DNA from: JAJDAT01 sp964570665
Lineage (GTDB): Bacteria; Nitrospinota; Nitrospinia; Nitrospinales; JAJDAT01
Direction: 5' to 3'
DNA: 64,000 bases
Assembly (NCBI GenBank): GCA_964570665.1
Contig: CAZMZH010000011.1
Span: 1 to 64,000, forward strand
The notes below the pieces were generated by a model. That model worked only from the letters and a program-made list of their open reading frames with translations. It had not been told where the DNA came from and made no database searches. The position numbers and the translations under genes were made by a program. Positions 61,291-64,000 of the stretch are shown in pieces; the first letter of the stretch is position 1, and each line of letters starts with the position of its first letter.

Positions 61291-61602
61291 TCACAACATT
61301 TTTTCCAGCTTATCCAGTTCTTTGAAATAGTCAAAGGCTTTTAACAAAAATTCATTGAATGTTTTGTCATTATAAAATACCAGCGTTTTATCGGCTAATT
61401 CTGTGGTATGGCAAACTTCAAACTGAAATTTGTCCACATCGGTGTATTTTATAACGTCTACTTCCCAATGAAGTTGGGAAATTTCTTCCATTGGCGGGTT
61501 GATCGCCAAAAGACCATAACCGTTGACCTCATATAAAAACTGAATGCCGCCATTTCCGCTTGGTTCGGACCTTTGAAGGATGAGGTTTTCTTGAGTAAAC
61601 AT
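61291..61602 (-). CDS. small protein of unknown function
   Basis: A 103-residue soluble protein with a plausible beta-rich first half (IQFLYEVNGYGLLAINPP, LHWEVDVIKYTDVDKFQF) and a helical C-terminus (FNEFLLKAFDYFKELDKLEK). I do not recognise it. It is on the strand of the oxidoreductase operon, about 225 bp upstream, with the palindrome cluster between, so co-transcription is doubtful. Whether it relates to the small fifth subunit of some such enzymes cannot be judged here. Confidence 0.55.
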   Translation of the reverse strand: MFTQENLILQRSEPSGNGGIQFLYEVNGYGLLAINPPMEEISQLHWEVDVIKYTDVDKFQFEVCHTTELADKTLVFYNDKTFNEFLLKAFDYFKELDKLEKML

Positions 61603-61769
61603 TATTTTATTCAGGTAGAAATTAAAAAATTAATTAGTAATATAAGCGATAATTTCTTTACTAAATGGGAAAATTCTCTAAAATTCAATTGTAAAGATTA
61701 TCATAACTGACTTAGTTAAATCATAACGGTTTCGTGTATCATTTTCAATTTATTAGGAAGATTCAAAAA

Positions 61770-62054
61770 ATGCAAGCGCTAGAGATGAACAATCCCGAAG
61801 AAATCCAAAAGTTTTTAAGCCAAATTAAATTAACCGGAGAAGGTTTTAATACCGACTGCTTATTAATGGATGTATTTGATACTGGAATGGACTACCCTGA
61901 CTTTTTAAAAGCAGAAGGTGAAGATCCTGACGCCAGCTATGGTGAAAAATCTCCAGCATGGGCAAAATACCATGTTCGGCAAGGAAAAAGAGTATTTATG
62001 GTTTACGGGGGAGGCGGTAAATTACGAAAAACGCATTTTACTGAAACTCCATAA
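61770..62054 (+). CDS. small protein of unknown function
   Basis: I choose the ATG at 61770 (MQALEMNN), with AGGAAG upstream, over a GTG at 61734. A 94-residue acidic protein; FNTDCLLMDVFDTGMDYPDF and SPAWAKYHVRQGKRVFMVYG suggest a compact fold. No family recognised. It sits just upstream of the DUF1841 gene on the same strand and may be in an operon with it. Confidence 0.5.
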   Translation: MQALEMNNPEEIQKFLSQIKLTGEGFNTDCLLMDVFDTGMDYPDFLKAEGEDPDASYGEKSPAWAKYHVRQGKRVFMVYGGGGKLRKTHFTETP

Positions 62055-62126
62055 ACTCTACTTTGAATTCAATATCGGTTCTTCCGAGGTCAGCATAATC
62101 TATGGTTTGTATATTACGAGGGGAAT

Positions 62127-62564
62127 ATGGTTACATTTGATAAAGAGTCTCAAGCGAGAATATTAAAAGTCGCCGCACAAAGACGAGATGGAGAAGAAAT
62201 CGAGGAAATGGACGAAAGAATCGATTTTGTTATGGATATGCATCCGGAGTACGACGAATTATGGGAAATGGGTGAGTTGGCTTGTTATCCGCAAGAAGTG
62301 GAAGGTAAAATCGTAAATCCATTTGTCCATACTGTATTACATGTGCGAGTTGACCGACAAATACTCATTGAAAGTCCTCCATTTGTTACTGAGACCCAAA
62401 AAAGATTGGAAGAGGCTGGTATGGACCCGCATGAAGCTTTACATGCAATTATTCAAGAATATGCCAATGTCTATTTCGATAACTTTCGGAAGGATAGGGG
62501 ATTTGACGAGCTGGCTTACTCCAAACTACTCAAAAACTTAAATTTCAAGAAAAACGAAGATTAA
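62127..62564 (+). CDS. DUF1841-family protein
   Basis: A 145-residue cytosolic protein. The C-terminal half (HTVLHVRVDRQILIESPPFV, then DPHEALHAIIQEY) matches the DUF1841 family; the conserved His-rich HEALHAII stretch might bind metal. The function of the family is unknown. The start ATG at 62127 is preceded by GAGGGGA. Confidence 0.8.
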   Translation: MVTFDKESQARILKVAAQRRDGEEIEEMDERIDFVMDMHPEYDELWEMGELACYPQEVEGKIVNPFVHTVLHVRVDRQILIESPPFVTETQKRLEEAGMDPHEALHAIIQEYANVYFDNFRKDRGFDELAYSKLLKNLNFKKNED

Positions 62565-62585
62565 TTTTCAATTAGAATAATGAAA

Positions 62586-62638
62586 AAAACCCCTTATTCA
62601 TAGCCACAAAGGCAGAATAAGGGGTTTTGTTTTTTTTG
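62586..62638. terminator. bidirectional terminator between DUF1841 gene and sucD
   Basis: A 14-bp perfect stem (62586-62599 with 62615-62628, left arm AAAACCCCTTATTC), a 15-base loop and T-rich sequence on the plus-strand side; A-rich sequence on the other side makes it usable for sucD on the minus strand. Confidence 0.92.
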
Positions 62639-62647
62639 CCTAATTCT

Positions 62648-63517
62648 TTATAAACACTTAGCGATAGTTTTGCCGAGGTCCGCTGGACTTTTGCAAACCT
62701 TGATACCGCATTTTTTCATCACCTTCATTTTACTTTCCGCAGTGCCTTGGCCACCCGAAATAATAGCGCCTGCATGACCCATACGTCGACCTGGAGGAGC
62801 TGTTTGGCCAGCGATGAAACCTACCACAGGTTTGGTGACATGCTTTTTGATGTATTCCGCCGCTTCTTCTTCTGCGGAACCGCCAATTTCTCCAATCATA
62901 CAAATGGCTTTGGTTCCTCTGTCTTTTTGGAAAAGTTTCAGTATATCAATATACCGTGATCCGATAATTGGGTCGCCGCCAATTCCTACACAGGTAGATT
63001 GGCCGATTCCTAAAGCGGTCAACTGCCCTACGGCTTCATAGGTCAATGTCCCGCTTCTAGAAATAATACCGACGTTGCCTTTTTTATGAATATGGGCGGG
63101 CATAATACCGATCTTGCATTTACCGGGCGAAATAACGCCTGGGCAATTAGGGCCAACCAATCTAGAACCTGAGTTTTGCAATCCACGATAAACAGTGACC
63201 ATATCGTGAACTGGAATTCCTTCGGCGATACAAATAATCAAATCAATTTCCGCATTAGCCGCTTCTAAAATGGCGTCTGCCGCAAACGCGGGCGGAACAA
63301 ATATCATTGTTGCGTTGGCTTTGGTTTTTTGAGCGGCTTCTTTTACCGTATTGAATACGGGAACATCGCCAATTACTGTTTGCCCGCCTTTGTTAGGGGT
63401 GACTCCCCCAACCAAGTTGGTGCCGTATTTCTTACATTGTTCGGCATGGAATAAACCTTCGCGTCCGGTGATTCCTTGGACGATCAATCTTGTGTTTTCG
63501 TCGACTAAAATGCTCAT
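62648..63517 (-). CDS. sucD: succinyl-CoA synthetase, alpha subunit
   Basis: ADP-forming succinate-CoA ligase alpha chain: binds CoA and carries the phosphohistidine. VQGITGREGLFHAEQ, GPNCPGVISPGKCKIGIMP and GIISRSGTLTYEA are canonical, and the active His is in GRRMGHAGAIISGG. The start overlaps the sucC stop by four bases (ATGA). The expected His, Cys/Gly loop and length (289 aa) are all normal. Confidence 0.96.
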   Translation of the reverse strand: MSILVDENTRLIVQGITGREGLFHAEQCKKYGTNLVGGVTPNKGGQTVIGDVPVFNTVKEAAQKTKANATMIFVPPAFAADAILEAANAEIDLIICIAEGIPVHDMVTVYRGLQNSGSRLVGPNCPGVISPGKCKIGIMPAHIHKKGNVGIISRSGTLTYEAVGQLTALGIGQSTCVGIGGDPIIGSRYIDILKLFQKDRGTKAICMIGEIGGSAEEEAAEYIKKHVTKPVVGFIAGQTAPPGRRMGHAGAIISGGQGTAESKMKVMKKCGIKVCKSPADLGKTIAKCL

Positions 63518-64000
63518 TTGATTGCCTTTACCACCTTTCTTGCCGCGTCTTTCATTCCGTCTCCTACGACAAAATTTAGCCCGGATTCCTTAAGGATACG
63601 ATGCCCCTCTTCCATGTTTGTGCCTTCCATACGTATAACGATGGGGACGTTAACATCCAGTTTTCTGGACGCGTTGACTACGCCGTTCGCTAAAATATCG
63701 CAGCGAAGAATTCCGCCGAATATGTTAATGAATAGCGCTTTTACGTTAGGGTCTGCAAGTAATATCCGAAAAGCGTTTTCAATCATTTCTTCGTTTGCTC
63801 CGCCGCCAACGTCTAAAAAGTTGGCAGGTTCTCCACCCGAATGTTTGATGATGTCCATAGTAGCCATAGCGAGACCTGCGCCATTAACCATACAGCCAAT
63901 ATTTCCGTCTAGCTTAATGAAATTGAGATTGTATTTACCGGCTTCGACTTCCGTTGGGTCTTCTTCGTCGATATCTCGGTAATCTACCGTAGCGGGATGT
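63514..64000 (-). CDS. sucC: succinyl-CoA synthetase, beta subunit (partial, cut by window end)
   Basis: C-terminal ~160 residues of the beta chain; the gene continues beyond the window. Visible blocks are YRDIDEEDPTEVEAGKYNLN, KLDGNIGCMVNGAGLAMATM, and GEPANFLDVGGGANEEMIEN, followed by FINIFGGILRCDILANGVV. It is upstream of and overlaps sucD, the normal sucCD order. Near the oxidoreductase operon it would link 2-oxoglutarate, succinyl-CoA and succinate. Confidence 0.95.
   Translation of the reverse strand, partial: HPATVDYRDIDEEDPTEVEAGKYNLNFIKLDGNIGCMVNGAGLAMATMDIIKHSGGEPANFLDVGGGANEEMIENAFRILLADPNVKALFINIFGGILRCDILANGVVNASRKLDVNVPIVIRMEGTNMEEGHRILKESGLNFVVGDGMKDAARKVVKAIK

Noticed and set aside
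61918..62166. 82-residue plus-strand frame overlapping two small genes
   Set aside because: Spans the junction of two better frames, has no ribosome site and no family match.
1..64000. CRISPR array, tRNA, rRNA or phage genes
   Set aside because: I looked for regularly spaced repeats, T-loop signatures in gene-free regions, rRNA-like blocks and phage structural or integrase genes, and saw none; only the IS481-like element is a clear mobile gene.

Overview
The window is AT-rich DNA from a Gram-negative-type bacterium: it has an outer-membrane two-partner secretion system, porin, SPOR protein and exported enzymes, together with flagellar motor genes. A multi-subunit 2-oxoacid:ferredoxin oxidoreductase gene set next to sucCD points to a ferredoxin-based (possibly reductive) TCA cycle. 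Two ammonium-transport proteins, one fused to a chemotaxis signalling domain, fit a motile aquatic bacterium. Nitrospinota/Nitrospirota-like lineages would fit, but no rRNA or tRNA marker is present and the assignment is only an inference.

Layout. 1-6.5 kb: two-partner secretion locus (TpsB pore, FecR-domain exported protein, TpsA filamentous adhesin). 6.6-10.3 kb: class A penicillin-binding protein coupled to a SPOR-domain membrane protein. 10.2-16.4 kb: methyltransferase, small membrane protein, GAF histidine kinase, exported pyrophosphatase and a BvgS-like hybrid kinase. 16.6-29.4 kb: mostly housekeeping (YheT-type hydrolase, membrane exporter-like protein, RarA, SerB, RsmE, ScpA, archease) plus a large kexin-like protease. 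29.5-35.2 kb: accessory stretch with a decayed sensor kinase and three SGNH hydrolases. 35.4-39.6 kb: threonine aldolase, porin, ammonium transporter. 40.2-46.3 kb: fliL-fliM-fliN, a polytopic membrane protein, and the Amt-MCP fusion. 46.9-50.4 kb: cyclic-nucleotide-binding protein, RDD protein, ComM. 50.8-51.9 kb: one complete IS481-like insertion sequence. 52-57.8 kb: CBS protein, ArsR operon, PhoH, GTP cyclohydrolase I/PTPS pair, FmdB, Ndk. 57.8-61.1 kb: 2-oxoacid:ferredoxin oxidoreductase operon. 62.6 kb to the end: sucD and a partial sucC.

The most notable item is the 845-residue protein at 43773-46310. It joins a full ammonium transporter, with its pore histidines and conserved C-terminal region, to a HAMP-like segment and a complete methyl-accepting chemotaxis signalling domain. 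It lies a few kb from the flagellar switch genes and a plain ammonium transporter, so it looks like an ammonium chemoreceptor built on a transporter.

Other items not covered by simple gene calls: a three-copy 100-110 bp dispersed repeat (3710, 21262, 52636); a two-copy ~100 bp MITE-like element with terminal inverted repeats (28796, 55283); an IS whose transposase ribosome-binding site lies inside a perfect 27-bp hairpin; an apparently leaderless ArsR gene whose promoter spacer holds a palindrome; a recurring ACCGTAA/TTACGGT motif in several intergenic regions; and a decayed REC-GAF-HisKA_3 kinase.
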